A stretch of 64,000 nucleotides of DNA from Echinimonas agarilytica (GCF_023703465.1 NZ_JAMQGP010000003.1:558001-622000), one strand, 5' to 3'. Shown: positions 49,219-59,073, numbered from the stretch's first letter. The notes: a model not told the origin generated them from the letters alone. Made by a program: numbers and translations.

Positions 49219-49974
49219 ATGTTAACTACTGAACTTGTGACTTACCTCGACCAAACTTTACAATCCAATCAAATTCGAGATTTTTGTCCAAATGGCCTTC
49301 AAGTCCAAGGCAAGCCAAACATTCAGTCAATTGTAGCTGGAGTCACCGCCAGTCAAGCACTTGTCGACGAAGCCATCGCACGCAACGCCGATGCCGTATT
49401 AGTGCATCATGGTTACTTCTGGAAAAATGAACCCGCGGCTGTTGTAGGCATGAAGTATAACCGCCTTAAGGCGTTATTAACGCATGATATCAACCTCATC
49501 GCCTACCACTTGCCGCTTGATGTCCATGCTGAACATGGTAACAACGCTCAGCTAGCGAAGCGTTTGGGAATTGTTGATGCCGAAGGGCTCGATCCCAACG
49601 ACCCATTTTCAGTGGCGATGCAAGGCCGTTTAGCTCAACCTGTCACAGGCGCTCAGCTTGCTGAGCGCATTGCGCAGAGTTTGAACCGAACTCCTGTCTT
49701 TGTGGAAGGGCACGGCGGTGTCGTGCAAAAAGTGGGTTGGTGTACGGGCGGTGGGCAGTCATATATTGACCAAGCCGTTGCCGCAGGATGTGATGCGTTT
49801 ATCACCGGCGAAGCATCCGAGCAAACGGTGCATGTTGCTCGTGAAATGGGAATCGACTTCATCGCAGCAGGGCATCACGCAACAGAAAGGTATGGCGCGC
49901 TCGCATTGGGTCGGCACATTGCAGAAAAATTTGATCTAAATGTCGAGTTTGTGGATATCGACAACCCCGTATGA
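49219..49974 (+). CDS. Nif3-like dinuclear metal-centre hexameric protein
   Basis: A 251-residue member of the Nif3/YbgI (DUF34) family. The ATG at 49219 has GAGG about seven bases upstream and gives the family start MLTTELVTYLDQ; the longer frame is ignored. Metal-ligand motifs are seen in VLVHHGYFW, LPLDVHAEHGNN and IAAGHHATERYG. The family has been tied to GTP cyclohydrolase-like or metal-insertase roles without proof. It overlaps cmoM by four bases. Confidence 0.92.
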   Translation: MLTTELVTYLDQTLQSNQIRDFCPNGLQVQGKPNIQSIVAGVTASQALVDEAIARNADAVLVHHGYFWKNEPAAVVGMKYNRLKALLTHDINLIAYHLPLDVHAEHGNNAQLAKRLGIVDAEGLDPNDPFSVAMQGRLAQPVTGAQLAERIAQSLNRTPVFVEGHGGVVQKVGWCTGGGQSYIDQAVAAGCDAFITGEASEQTVHVAREMGIDFIAAGHHATERYGALALGRHIAEKFDLNVEFVDIDNPV

Positions 49975-50726
49975 ATAAGAAATCTAATTTTGATGGTGCA
50001 GCAGGTAAATTCAGTCGCTGCATTTATGACAGTGCAAAAGGTAAAGTTCGCCTAGCTGTATTGCAGCGTGACCTGCAGCAAGTGCGAGATGGCAGACCAT
50101 TGCGCGTTTTAGATGTGGGTGTTGGGATGGGCCAAATGGCTCTTTGGTTCGCCGAAGCTGGGCATGATGTTGTGGCCTGTGACATATCGGATGATATGCT
50201 CAATGAAACCAAGGTTGCGGCAATTGCACGTGGTTGTTTGCAAACCATGAGCTTTGTGTATGCGGGACTAGACCAGTTACCTGAACTGGAAAAATTTGAT
50301 CTTGTGCTTTGTCATGCGGTTCTGGAATGGATTGAGGACCACGAGTCTTTTATTCAACATTTGGCCAATCAGTTGAAGCCGCAAGGCCATTTAAGTTTGA
50401 TGGCCTTTAATCAAAAAGCCCTACTTTATCAGCACTTGGTATCGGCCAACTTTGAATACGTTGAAGGCGGAATGACGCGGCGCAGTCGGCAACGTTTAAC
50501 GCCAAACTGGCCCATCACTCCTGCTGCGTTAGAAAATGCAATTGCAAAGGCTGGAATGTCGGTTTCGACTCGATCCGGTATTCGTACCTTTAGTGATTAT
50601 GTTCGCGACAAGCAACAAACTGAAATTCAGCAAGAAGCGCTAATGCGCTTAGAGCTTATTCATTCGCAAGACCCTGATTTTCTTGCGGTATCTCGGTATT
50701 TGCACTTTTATTGCTTACGTGGTTAG
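49971..50726 (+). CDS. cmoM: tRNA 5-carboxymethoxyuridine methyltransferase CmoM
   Basis: SAM-dependent methyltransferase of 251 residues. FDGAAGKFSRCIYDSAKGKVR and LDVGVGMGQMALWFAEAGHDV match CmoM (formerly SmtA), which forms the methyl ester of cmo5U at tRNA position 34. LCHAVLEWI and GIRTFSDYVRDK support the assignment. It overlaps the Nif3-like gene by four bases at the start, and its last 71 bases overlap the end of the opposite-strand binding-protein gene. Confidence 0.92.
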   Translation: MNKKSNFDGAAGKFSRCIYDSAKGKVRLAVLQRDLQQVRDGRPLRVLDVGVGMGQMALWFAEAGHDVVACDISDDMLNETKVAAIARGCLQTMSFVYAGLDQLPELEKFDLVLCHAVLEWIEDHESFIQHLANQLKPQGHLSLMAFNQKALLYQHLVSANFEYVEGGMTRRSRQRLTPNWPITPAALENAIAKAGMSVSTRSGIRTFSDYVRDKQQTEIQQEALMRLELIHSQDPDFLAVSRYLHFYCLRG

Positions 50727-51570
50727 CGGGCATCCACCAATCGGTGTGCATGGGAGGCAAATCGTCGGGCAAAAATGGATTTTGAAGTTCAATTAGGTGT
50801 CTAGACTGGCTTTGAACTCGTTGAATAACATCTGAAAAATGCTTTTCAAAAATGGCTTTGAAACTGCCATCTTCAATCGCCATATCTAGTCCTTTCTCAA
50901 GCCGACGAGCAAGGCCTTCGTTACTCCTGTTCACAAAGAAATAACGGGGAAAAGGGTAGTAAAGCGCAATATCACTATTAATCATCAAGTCTGAGTAGCG
51001 GTCTGACTGCTGTTCAATTTCAATATAAATCTCATTTAGGCCGCGTGGTAAATAGTCAATTTGAGATGTGGCTAACATGGCAAACAGATCTTGATAGCCG
51101 GCACTTGCAATCACTGGAATGCGGTTGCGGTATAGAATACGTAAATCTTCCCAATGCAGGCCAAACCCTGCCACTGCGTTGTTTTTTAGATCTTGTAGTG
51201 ACGAAATGCCAGCAAATTTATCATTGTGTTCGCTGTGAGTTAGTAACAGGCGGTAGCCAAGCATACCTTGTAATAAAGGCACTTTCACTGCTTTGAAGCT
51301 AAACTCTCTTTGTGTACTGGTGGGGAGAAATGCAATATCGATTTGGCCTGAAAATAACGCTCTTAGACCCTGTTGCTCAGACATTTCTGTACCCGAAAAT
51401 TGAGCTTCAGCATGGCCATATTCTTTTTCCGTGAGCATTAACACGTGCTCCAGCAGTTCAATGTCGTAATGAAATCGATCATGATGCTGAAAATACAATA
51501 GTGGATCAGGTTTTGATGTGGCTAGAAACGATAAAGTAGCCAACATTAAACAAGTGACATAACGCAACAA
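50656..51570 (-). CDS. Periplasmic substrate-binding-like protein
   Basis: Predicted secreted protein of 304 residues; a signal peptide ends near residue 19 (LSFLATSKP). It resembles the type 2 periplasmic binding fold (SBP family 3): LRALFSGQIDIAFLPTS, YRLLLTHSEH, LKNNAVAGFGLHWEDLRIL and VNRSNEGLARRLEKGLDMA. No transporter or signalling domain is attached and none is nearby, so ligand and role are unknown. The last 71 bases, coding the C-terminal 23 residues, run antisense to cmoM. Confidence 0.8.
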   Translation of the reverse strand: MLRYVTCLMLATLSFLATSKPDPLLYFQHHDRFHYDIELLEHVLMLTEKEYGHAEAQFSGTEMSEQQGLRALFSGQIDIAFLPTSTQREFSFKAVKVPLLQGMLGYRLLLTHSEHNDKFAGISSLQDLKNNAVAGFGLHWEDLRILYRNRIPVIASAGYQDLFAMLATSQIDYLPRGLNEIYIEIEQQSDRYSDLMINSDIALYYPFPRYFFVNRSNEGLARRLEKGLDMAIEDGSFKAIFEKHFSDVIQRVQSQSRHLIELQNPFLPDDLPPMHTDWWMPANHVSNKSANTEIPQENQGLANE

Positions 51571-51625
51571 TTGCCGTCTCCATGAAAGTGGACGATGTAA
51601 ACGAAACGTGAAGGTGCTTTAGATT

Positions 51626-53368
51626 ATGGCGATCTGGTTAGATGATTCAAGCTTCATTCACGCAAAATGGAAAAACTCTTGCAGATTGAACCTCAAAGCG
51701 AGAGGCACAGAGCAAAGCTTTGAAGTAACAGTGCTCAACGAATCTAATGCTTCAATTCAACTCAACGACGTTGTGATAGCCGGCATTCATGCTGGCCAAT
51801 GGTTAGATTCAACCATTTGGAGTGATGGCTTCCAAATGCTTTGTCAATGGACAGGTACCCTGTCAGACCCTATACGCGTTAGCCGTTGCAGCGATAACGA
51901 TGCAGACTATCGGATATACAGTGAACACGAAGCCCGATTTTACAATTATATGATCATTGAGCAGACCATAGGGGAGCACTACATTCTCCTTGGTTTTACG
52001 AGTTGTGAACGTTATTCCAGCTACTTTCAACGCGACGGTGACGAACTTTTTGCTGTCATTGAATCTGCAGGAGGGTGGCTTGAGAAAAATCAGCGCCGAG
52101 ATCTCCCCAAACTTGTTTATCTTGAAGGCAAGTTGGCTGAGGTGCAGCAAACCTTTGCAGACTTGATTGTGGCGGAAGTGGGGGCGTCCCGGCAATCAAA
52201 ACCGATTCAAGGGTGGTGCTCTTGGTATCACTATTACCAACACATTACCGAGCAAGCGATTCAAGACAATACCGCAGCGTTGCGTGGTGAGCTGGCTGCG
52301 TTCGATACCATACTGATTGACGACGGTTATCAGGCGGCGATGGGAGATTGGCTCATTCCTTCTAACAGATTTGGACATGGCATCGATCAGGTCATGGAGG
52401 ATATTCAGCGGCAAGGCAAAAAAACGGCTATTTGGATGGCGCCATTTATTGCCGAAAAAAATGCTCAAATTGTCAGGGACCATCCAGATTGGTTTATCCG
52501 AACAGATGATGATCGTTTTGTGGCAGCGAGCGATGTGACTTATGGCGGCTGGCGTAGCACTCCTTGGTATCTATTGGATACTTCTATTGATGAGGCGTGC
52601 CAACACTTAGAGCAAACCGTACGCTACATGAAGCAACGTTGGAACATTAGCCTATTTAAACTTGATGCCATTTACTGGGGGTGTCTAAAAGTTGCTCACC
52701 AACAACCAATGACAGCTGTTGAAGCGTACCGCAAAGGTCTTGCTGCCATTAAGCGCGGTGCAGGTGATGCGATGTTACTTGGGTGTAACGCGCCAATGTG
52801 GCCATCACTAGGCTTGATTGACTGTATGAGAACAAGCGATGATGTGCACCGAGAATTAGGGCGTTTTAAGCAACTTCATCTTGAGAATGCGGGCCGAAGT
52901 TGGCAAAACGGCACACTGTGGCAGGTCGACCCAGACTGCATTACTTTACAAGATTTGAATACCGAACATCATCAGCAAGCCGCTTCATTTGCAGACTATC
53001 AGTTCCATGCATCTTCAGTCTTAGCTACAGCAGGGAATATCCTGTTAGGAGACTCTGTATTGGCGCTCAATAAAGTGAGTCGCGAGCGGTTGGCTCGTAT
53101 GCTAAACAGGTACAAGAGTTCTTCAGCATCTGCCAAATTCAAGGATTTGAGCTTTGAACAAGCGAGCCTTCAGCTCAACGCGACGACTTGGCTATATTTC
53201 GTGTTTGATTTATCCGAGATTGCGCAGCGCACGGTGTGCTTAAAGCATCATTGTGAAGCTGATTGGTTTGATTTTTGGAGTGGTGTTGCATTGGCCAACA
53301 ACAGACCTATGTTCACCATTGATATTGAGGCAAATACGGCAAAAGTGCTGTGTGTTAAAGCGTGTTAG
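51626..53368 (+). CDS. GH36 alpha-galactosidase
   Basis: Glycosidase of 580 residues without signal peptide, so cytoplasmic. The GH36 core is clear: QGWCSWYHYY and ILIDDGYQ, the nucleophile Asp347 in FKLDAIYWG, and the acid/base in CMRTSDDV (Asp405 or 406). In the family it releases alpha-galactosyl residues from oligosaccharides with retention. Beside the agarase locus it may process alpha-linked galactose fragments. It is divergent from the binding-protein gene by 55 bp and overlaps the following opposite gene by four bases. Confidence 0.9.
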   Translation: MAIWLDDSSFIHAKWKNSCRLNLKARGTEQSFEVTVLNESNASIQLNDVVIAGIHAGQWLDSTIWSDGFQMLCQWTGTLSDPIRVSRCSDNDADYRIYSEHEARFYNYMIIEQTIGEHYILLGFTSCERYSSYFQRDGDELFAVIESAGGWLEKNQRRDLPKLVYLEGKLAEVQQTFADLIVAEVGASRQSKPIQGWCSWYHYYQHITEQAIQDNTAALRGELAAFDTILIDDGYQAAMGDWLIPSNRFGHGIDQVMEDIQRQGKKTAIWMAPFIAEKNAQIVRDHPDWFIRTDDDRFVAASDVTYGGWRSTPWYLLDTSIDEACQHLEQTVRYMKQRWNISLFKLDAIYWGCLKVAHQQPMTAVEAYRKGLAAIKRGAGDAMLLGCNAPMWPSLGLIDCMRTSDDVHRELGRFKQLHLENAGRSWQNGTLWQVDPDCITLQDLNTEHHQQAASFADYQFHASSVLATAGNILLGDSVLALNKVSRERLARMLNRYKSSSASAKFKDLSFEQASLQLNATTWLYFVFDLSEIAQRTVCLKHHCEADWFDFWSGVALANNRPMFTIDIEANTAKVLCVKAC

Positions 53369-53955
53369 AAATCGAACTCAAGTGACATAGCAACGTTACT
53401 ATCGCCAAGGCCAGGAATTGTACCTGTGGTGTAAACTGTTCTGAAGTTTACGCCATCTTCGAGTGCCAAGCTGGTGCCAAAACCAACAGCCATTTCTGCT
53501 TGATTCCAGTCCATTACGCCATTTGGCAAATAGTTGCGATACACATTGTCTTTGTCGATGTTTGATAGAAGATAATAATCAGGGTCATACGCTTGCCCGA
53601 ACACTTCTAATCGAATATCACCTGGAACGGCAATGATAGGGACTGCCATGTATTCATACAAAGCCGCGTCACTGCGGTAGTAGCTGGATGTGGCAGCGGG
53701 AAGTAATTCAATGCGGTGCGAATAATCTGCAAGAGATTGGTACACCGAGTTGTAGCTAGATTGAGCAAAGGCTACGGATGAGTTGATGTATTGATTTTGT
53801 TGAAAGACATTTGAAAAATCGAAGTCGATAAACGACAGGTAAGAAACAGACGAACTGTCATCTGTTTCTGTAGGCCTATCATCCTGCGCAAAGCAGCTTG
53901 TTGCCACTAAGCAAGTCAACCCTATCCCTATCTGTGATAATCGATTCAAAGTCAT
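53365..53955 (-). CDS. Secreted protein of unknown function, possibly outer membrane
   Basis: Not recognised. The 196 residues begin with a signal peptide (cleavage near residue 23, TSCFAQ). The mature chain is rich in Tyr, Ser, Asp and Phe, with alternating polar/hydrophobic segments, and ends in NVAMSLEFDF, a C-terminal aromatic as in outer-membrane barrels, although it is too short to fill a large barrel. It lies tail-to-tail with GH36 and upstream of none of the agarase genes. Confidence 0.6.
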   Translation of the reverse strand: MTLNRLSQIGIGLTCLVATSCFAQDDRPTETDDSSSVSYLSFIDFDFSNVFQQNQYINSSVAFAQSSYNSVYQSLADYSHRIELLPAATSSYYRSDAALYEYMAVPIIAVPGDIRLEVFGQAYDPDYYLLSNIDKDNVYRNYLPNGVMDWNQAEMAVGFGTSLALEDGVNFRTVYTTGTIPGLGDSNVAMSLEFDF

Positions 53956-54308
53956 TATTTAGCGCCGGCTCATGTCCGTTATATTTTTAGATTCGATGTG
54001 TTAAAGCTGTAATCGCTCGATTCTTTCATCGAAAATACTACTTAGTGACAGCAACATATCAGATGTATTGATGAACTTTCAAACAGTAATAGTGATGTAA
54101 AGCAAGTTTTGACACATTTTGTTACGGTCTCGTATTAAATGTTATTGCTGCTTCACAAAATCGGATTCTGAAAGAACCACAACATGCTTTGGAGTGAACT
54201 TTGCTGCGCAATAAATTGCAGTGTGTGACGTGTGTTTAAAAGGTGAAAAAACGGAGCTCTCCTTGGGCAAAGGTTGAGCTCCGTGAAGGGGGAAGTATTC
54301 CCGAATGA
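53956..54308. other. Intergenic region with agarase operon terminator
   Basis: 353 bp upstream of the secreted protein gene and downstream of the GH50 gene. It contains the minus-strand terminator at 54245-54283 and otherwise AT-rich sequence; no further gene was recognised. Confidence 0.5.
54245..54283 (-). terminator. Terminator of the agarase (GH50) operon
   Basis: On the minus strand GGAGCTC and GAGCTCC pair around an inner CCTTTG/CAAGG-like extension and are followed by GTTTTTT. It lies 26 bp after the GH50 stop. Confidence 0.82.
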
Positions 54309-56663
54309 CTAGTTTGCCAAACGTTTTTGATACATGGTTGAGGTGACATCCTTTACTGCATCAATCAGTTGCGGGTAGGGGATGTCGGTGACGGTAACAA
54401 AGCCAATGTTGGCATTTTCACCGTCAAAAGCGCGTCCAGAAATGGGTTCATCAATATATTGGAACCAATGTGCGCCAACCATATACGGTTTGTTGAGTAC
54501 GCTTTGCATATAGTCTTTGTACATTTGAGCACGATCGCTTGGATCTGCTGCATGTACAATGCCGGGGTTGAACATTCCAGTATCGACAGTGGTTCCAATG
54601 TGGAATTCGCCAATCACAACTGGCAAATCAACGTCTTCTAAAAACTTCCAAAAGTGGTCTTGCATGCCTTCTTCATAAATATTGAAGCTCAACACATCTG
54701 AATATTTTAATGACGCTTTAATGATCTCATCGGGCATACCCCAGTTCGCCATGCGAGCGCCCATATACAGGTGATTTGGCATCACTTCGGCCAGCGTACC
54801 ATGTACCACTTTGAAGTACTGTTCACCTAGCATTTCCAACATGCGCGATAAATCGACTTCAAGTGCAGCGCTATATTGGTCAAACTGAATGGAGCGAGCC
54901 ACGTCTTCCCAGCTTTCAAACTCCCTGAGCCACGCTGCATTGATTTGATCAATATCAGTGTATTTTTGCTGTAAGTGCTCGGTAAAAGCTTGTTTAGCAG
55001 GGCTTTGTTCTGAATCCTTGGATAAGGCATCTAAAATTACGCCATACCGCTCTTCTACTGTACCTGAGCGTTCTCCCCAACTTTTTTCATTGTCGATGAA
55101 AATTCCTGCACACCAAGGCGAATTTTCGACATCTTTTGCAATTGCATCGATAGTCGCGATCGCTCGTTGTTCAAACACTGGATCATATGGGTCAGGCATT
55201 AAGCCCCAATGGTTTTTATAGCCAGACAGTGTTTTGTAGTTACCAATAATCCAACCATTGGCAAAATAAGGCACTTGTTGCGCTTGATAAAATGCTGGGT
55301 CTACCCAGTTACCAAAGGATGTGAACCCCCATTCATGCATGCGTTGAATGGTGACGTCTTCCCATTTTTTAATATAAGACTCAGGCGATGTCTGGCCATA
55401 GCGACGCTCTAAGTTAGCACGATAAAAACTATAGGTTTCACCGTGAGCAATTGCGCCTTTGTGAGTCGAACGGCGATAGCTGTAATGCTCAGCGAGTTCA
55501 TCGTCATACGCAGGAAGCCAATTGAACATTTGATGACGTATGTCTGATGTGACATAGCGCGTTGAACGAACGTCATCCGAAACACTGACAATCCCCATGG
55601 AATCCTCAGGCGTTAATTCATCATCGTGAACGACACGCACACTGTCATCTTTAAAGTCGACACCGGTTAGCGTTGACATATTCGCCATGCGCACGTTGGC
55701 TGGTCCGTGAGAGAAAAATACATGGCCTTCGGGATCAACCATCCACCATTTTCCATCGACTTTTTCTGTGCGGAAATATCCCGTCGCATTGAGCTTCGGA
55801 CCCGCCGTGTAGCCACCATATTGCGAGCGATTGGGCATGCCTTTCGAGTTATCTAACTGTTTTAGCTCTGCATTGGCAGCCGCTTTTAATTGTTCCACTG
55901 AATCAATTTTAAGAGGAGACTGTATTTTGGCATTTTGGCCGAACTCGTCAATCACACCTTTCATCCAATCACTGCGTGTTTCTGGATTTTTACGCAGGCG
56001 AATATTATCGAGAGCCACTTGGGTATCATCTAAATTACCAATAGTAAAAAATTTTAAGGCAGCGACTTGATCAAGATTGACATTGTCTGATCGCCACGAG
56101 CGCCAAATCATTAGCTTATCTTGTGTCTGCCAAGGTGGTGCATCGCCCCAAAGTCCAATTTCGGTCTCGGCTTCAACACCTTTTAATGGGAAATAGACGG
56201 TCCCTTTAAAGCCTGCCGCTAAGCTAATTGAACGGCTTTGAGCTTTTCCTTTTGGGTTTTCTACATTCAAGTAGAGTTGAATAGAAGTATCACCTGTATT
56301 TTCTGCATCAAAGGCAAAGTTATAATTTTCGAATTGATCAAATGCCCATGGCTCTTCGGGGGCGACAACCAGTGTAGGCATGTTGAATTTCGATAAAAAA
56401 TCAACCGATACATAAGTATTGTCAGTGATGTGTTTGAGCGCTGTTTTTGCTTCATTACTCGAGAGCCAGCCCTGTTGAGTAGGGCTTTCAAAGTCGACGA
56501 GCGTGACCAATGTTTGCTCTGGTTGAAACGCATCTGCATTGGACGCTGGAACAGCCGTATTGTCTTGCGTCGTGCTCGAGTCTGAACATGCCACCAAAGC
56601 GATTGCAATTGACGCTGCAAGTATCGATTTGCTGTGCCATGTTTTAGATAATTTTGAATTCAT
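54309..56663 (-). CDS. GH50 beta-agarase-like lipoprotein
   Basis: Predicted lipoprotein of 784 residues (signal with lipobox LVAC, mature start CSDSST). A carbohydrate-binding-like jelly-roll region fills about residues 45-240. The GH50 core starts near ATGYFRTEKVDGKWWMVDPE. The presumed acid/base Glu526 lies in FIDNEKSWGE and the nucleophile Glu686 in VVIGEFHIGT; the spacing (160) is nearly that of Aga50D (E534, E695). The family cleaves beta-1,4 bonds in agarose, often releasing neoagarobiose. AAGGA precedes the ATG. It is the last gene of the TBDR operon. Confidence 0.9.
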   Translation of the reverse strand: MNSKLSKTWHSKSILAASIAIALVACSDSSTTQDNTAVPASNADAFQPEQTLVTLVDFESPTQQGWLSSNEAKTALKHITDNTYVSVDFLSKFNMPTLVVAPEEPWAFDQFENYNFAFDAENTGDTSIQLYLNVENPKGKAQSRSISLAAGFKGTVYFPLKGVEAETEIGLWGDAPPWQTQDKLMIWRSWRSDNVNLDQVAALKFFTIGNLDDTQVALDNIRLRKNPETRSDWMKGVIDEFGQNAKIQSPLKIDSVEQLKAAANAELKQLDNSKGMPNRSQYGGYTAGPKLNATGYFRTEKVDGKWWMVDPEGHVFFSHGPANVRMANMSTLTGVDFKDDSVRVVHDDELTPEDSMGIVSVSDDVRSTRYVTSDIRHQMFNWLPAYDDELAEHYSYRRSTHKGAIAHGETYSFYRANLERRYGQTSPESYIKKWEDVTIQRMHEWGFTSFGNWVDPAFYQAQQVPYFANGWIIGNYKTLSGYKNHWGLMPDPYDPVFEQRAIATIDAIAKDVENSPWCAGIFIDNEKSWGERSGTVEERYGVILDALSKDSEQSPAKQAFTEHLQQKYTDIDQINAAWLREFESWEDVARSIQFDQYSAALEVDLSRMLEMLGEQYFKVVHGTLAEVMPNHLYMGARMANWGMPDEIIKASLKYSDVLSFNIYEEGMQDHFWKFLEDVDLPVVIGEFHIGTTVDTGMFNPGIVHAADPSDRAQMYKDYMQSVLNKPYMVGAHWFQYIDEPISGRAFDGENANIGFVTVTDIPYPQLIDAVKDVTSTMYQKRLAN

Positions 56664-56708
56664 TTTTGTAATCCTTCACCTTCAATATTAGACGGCTTGA
56701 TTCGTTAA

Positions 56709-57428
56709 TTAAATTTTACTTTTCAATGTGATAAGGTTTTGTATGTTGCCAAATGAAGCCAGTATCAAATAGCAGGCTTGGAAGTAGCCTTTCTCGTGAA
56801 ATTCAAACACTTTTTCTTGAGAAAGCTGGCTGAGTTTTTCTTCATTAATGGTGTAGATGCCTTCAAATTTAGTTTCCTCGCCATTTTTTAATGTGATGGT
56901 CAACTGAATGGGCTCAATGAGGCGATTGGCTACAAGGGTTTTAATGAACTGCTCAGTGCGCAAAATTGCGGGGACGATATCAAACGCTAACTGCGATACT
57001 TTTTGTAAATATGGAGTGGCTTGGCCTTGCGCATCAAACAAGGGTTCTCCGTCAACTGTTTGCACGCGTGCATTACTCATATTGAGAGTGAGAACGGTAT
57101 TTTCAGGGGTGGGTTGCGCGCCCGCAGGGCCTTTCACTCCCACCATAAAGGGTTGGCGGCGAATGTGCATGGGCACATAGTTCGCGTGCCATTGGTTGCC
57201 TTTCAAAAAAAGATTCTCGCCCGGATCAAATCCAAACACAGCATGCATACCAAACTGGCCCGTTTCGCTGTCTTTGATAAAACAGACTGGATATTCCAAT
57301 GCTAAATGACGTAATTCATCTGCAACTGCTGGTGCGTAGTGGATGTTTTCGCCATATTCAGCACCGTGCTGGGTGTTTATTTTTGTATGCTTGTGAGCCG
57401 TGCTATCGACAACTTGAAATTGGGTCAC
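56709..57428 (-). CDS. SapC family protein
   Basis: SapC-like protein of 239 residues with a GTG start supported by AAGGA eight bases upstream. HYAPAVADELRHLALEYPVCFI, FGMHAVFGFDPGENLFL and YVPMHIRRQPFMVG are typical. SapC-type genes recur with TonB receptors and halogenase-like genes in polysaccharide loci, but their action is unknown. No signal peptide is seen. It sits between the halogenase-like gene and GH50, 20 bp and 45 bp away. Confidence 0.88.
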   Translation of the reverse strand: MTQFQVVDSTAHKHTKINTQHGAEYGENIHYAPAVADELRHLALEYPVCFIKDSETGQFGMHAVFGFDPGENLFLKGNQWHANYVPMHIRRQPFMVGVKGPAGAQPTPENTVLTLNMSNARVQTVDGEPLFDAQGQATPYLQKVSQLAFDIVPAILRTEQFIKTLVANRLIEPIQLTITLKNGEETKFEGIYTINEEKLSQLSQEKVFEFHEKGYFQACYLILASFGNIQNLITLKSKI

Positions 57429-57447
57429 ATTACTATCCTTAATAACG

Positions 57448-58995
57448 TTATACAGGCTGCAAGCCGTATTGGTTGATTTTTTCGATCAGTGCTCGGTTGG
57501 TTGGCATGGAACCGAGTAGTTGATGTGTGTATTTTTCGTTCTTACGAATTAAGTTCAAGGCGTGTTGATGGCGGTCTGGGGCAATGCCTCTGGGATCGCA
57601 TGTGTTGAACTGCATGCCATAAAGCACGTATTGATAACTGGCGGCTGGAAACACTTCTACAGCGCGGTCAAAATCGCCGTGCCATGGATATTGATGCTGC
57701 CAAATGGTGAGTAATTCATTTAAAGAATCAGGAATACTGCTTGATTCACGATTATCGATCCAAAACTTACTGTCTATGCGTTTTGAAAGCATGTAATGCA
57801 GCTTTAGAAAATCGATAATCCGCTGCCAACGATATAGAAAGGTTTCGTTGAACCGTTTTGCGACGATATTCATCGATGCTCGGTTCGCTGGCAGTTGTTC
57901 GGCGATCATTGAAGCCGAAATCTCAACCAAGACTAAAGCAGATGCTTCGAGCGGCTCTAAAAAACCGGCCGACAATCCCACCGCAACACAGTTATTGACC
58001 CAAAACTTTTCGCGGTGACCGGAATCAATATCAATACTTTTAACAGACAATGAATCGGCATTTGCATAGCTGGGCGTGATGTAACTCAACAATTGTTGAT
58101 GGGCTTGGTCATCGCTGATGTGAGCCGATGAAAAGACATGACCTACACCACGTCGATTGGTGAGCCCAATATCCCATATCCAACCAGAGGTTTGTGCGGT
58201 GGATATGGTATGAGAAGCGATAGGACTTTGTTCGTCGGGGTAGGGAACATGCACGGCTAACGCTCGGTCGGCAAATAACACATCGCGGCATGACTTGAAT
58301 GGGGTGTTGTAGTGTTGACCAATCAATAACGATTTAAAACCGGTGCAATCGATAAATAAATCACCGTCGATGTCACCATTATTTTGCGTGATGACCGCAC
58401 TGATATCGCCGTTTGTCGCCGCTTTAACGCTCACCACATTGTCTAAAATATGGGTCACTCCAAGTTGAGTGGTGCAATGTCGTTTTAAAAATTCGGAAAA
58501 AGCGCCAGCATCGAGATGATAAGCGTAATTCGCCACCGCATCGTATTCTGCAGTGGTAATGAGTTTGGGGGCCAAACCGTGCTCACACAGGGCCTCTTGG
58601 TAACACACGTTTTCAGAGAATGAGCCCTTGTTATGATGGTGCCAATGAGGGGCTAAATTGGTGTTATCGAAATCAGTCGGGAGTACCAATGGGTGGTAGT
58701 AGAAGTCGTCGGGAGTACCGGTGGTCCATTGTGCAAACTTAGCGCCCTGTTTAAAGGAAACATTGCACTCGCGCATAAAATCCGTTTCTGAGATGCCCAT
58801 TTTTTTCAGTGTGGTGCGCATGGTGGGCCACGTCCCTTCGCCCACACCAATGGTGGGAATATCGGGAGATTCTACGAGCGTAATGGAAACATTCGCTTCA
58901 TGTTCTCGCTTTATTTTAGCTGCCAACGTCCCTGCGGTGATCCATCCTGCGGTGCCGCCTCCAACAATAACAATTGATGTGACTGCGTTGGTCAT
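57448..58995 (-). CDS. Tryptophan halogenase-like flavoprotein
   Basis: Flavin-dependent halogenase family protein of 515 residues. The FAD site VGGGTAGW is at residues 11-18 and the lysine equivalent to the catalytic lysine of tryptophan halogenases appears as Lys82 in VSFKQGAKF. The second signature WxWxIP reads WIWDIG (272-277), with glycine for proline. Substrate cannot be predicted; relatives in TBDR-SapC loci have no proven halogenation of tryptophan. AAGGAG precedes the ATG. No flavin reductase gene is present nearby. Confidence 0.88.
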   Translation of the reverse strand: MTNAVTSIVIVGGGTAGWITAGTLAAKIKREHEANVSITLVESPDIPTIGVGEGTWPTMRTTLKKMGISETDFMRECNVSFKQGAKFAQWTTGTPDDFYYHPLVLPTDFDNTNLAPHWHHHNKGSFSENVCYQEALCEHGLAPKLITTAEYDAVANYAYHLDAGAFSEFLKRHCTTQLGVTHILDNVVSVKAATNGDISAVITQNNGDIDGDLFIDCTGFKSLLIGQHYNTPFKSCRDVLFADRALAVHVPYPDEQSPIASHTISTAQTSGWIWDIGLTNRRGVGHVFSSAHISDDQAHQQLLSYITPSYANADSLSVKSIDIDSGHREKFWVNNCVAVGLSAGFLEPLEASALVLVEISASMIAEQLPANRASMNIVAKRFNETFLYRWQRIIDFLKLHYMLSKRIDSKFWIDNRESSSIPDSLNELLTIWQHQYPWHGDFDRAVEVFPAASYQYVLYGMQFNTCDPRGIAPDRHQHALNLIRKNEKYTHQLLGSMPTNRALIEKINQYGLQPV

Positions 58996-59045
58996 ATTTA
59001 CACTCCTTGGTTATTCGTTGTGTTTTCACTGGTTGAACCATTAAT

Positions 59046-59073
59046 AAAGGCCGCCGTTAATTTGGCGGCCTTT
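59046..59073 (-). terminator. Intercistronic terminator-like hairpin after the TBDR gene
   Basis: AAAGGCCGCC and GGCGGCCTTT form a ten-pair stem with an eight-base loop; on the minus strand only TTTATTAA follows. It probably lowers, but does not abolish, expression of the genes after the receptor. Confidence 0.65.
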
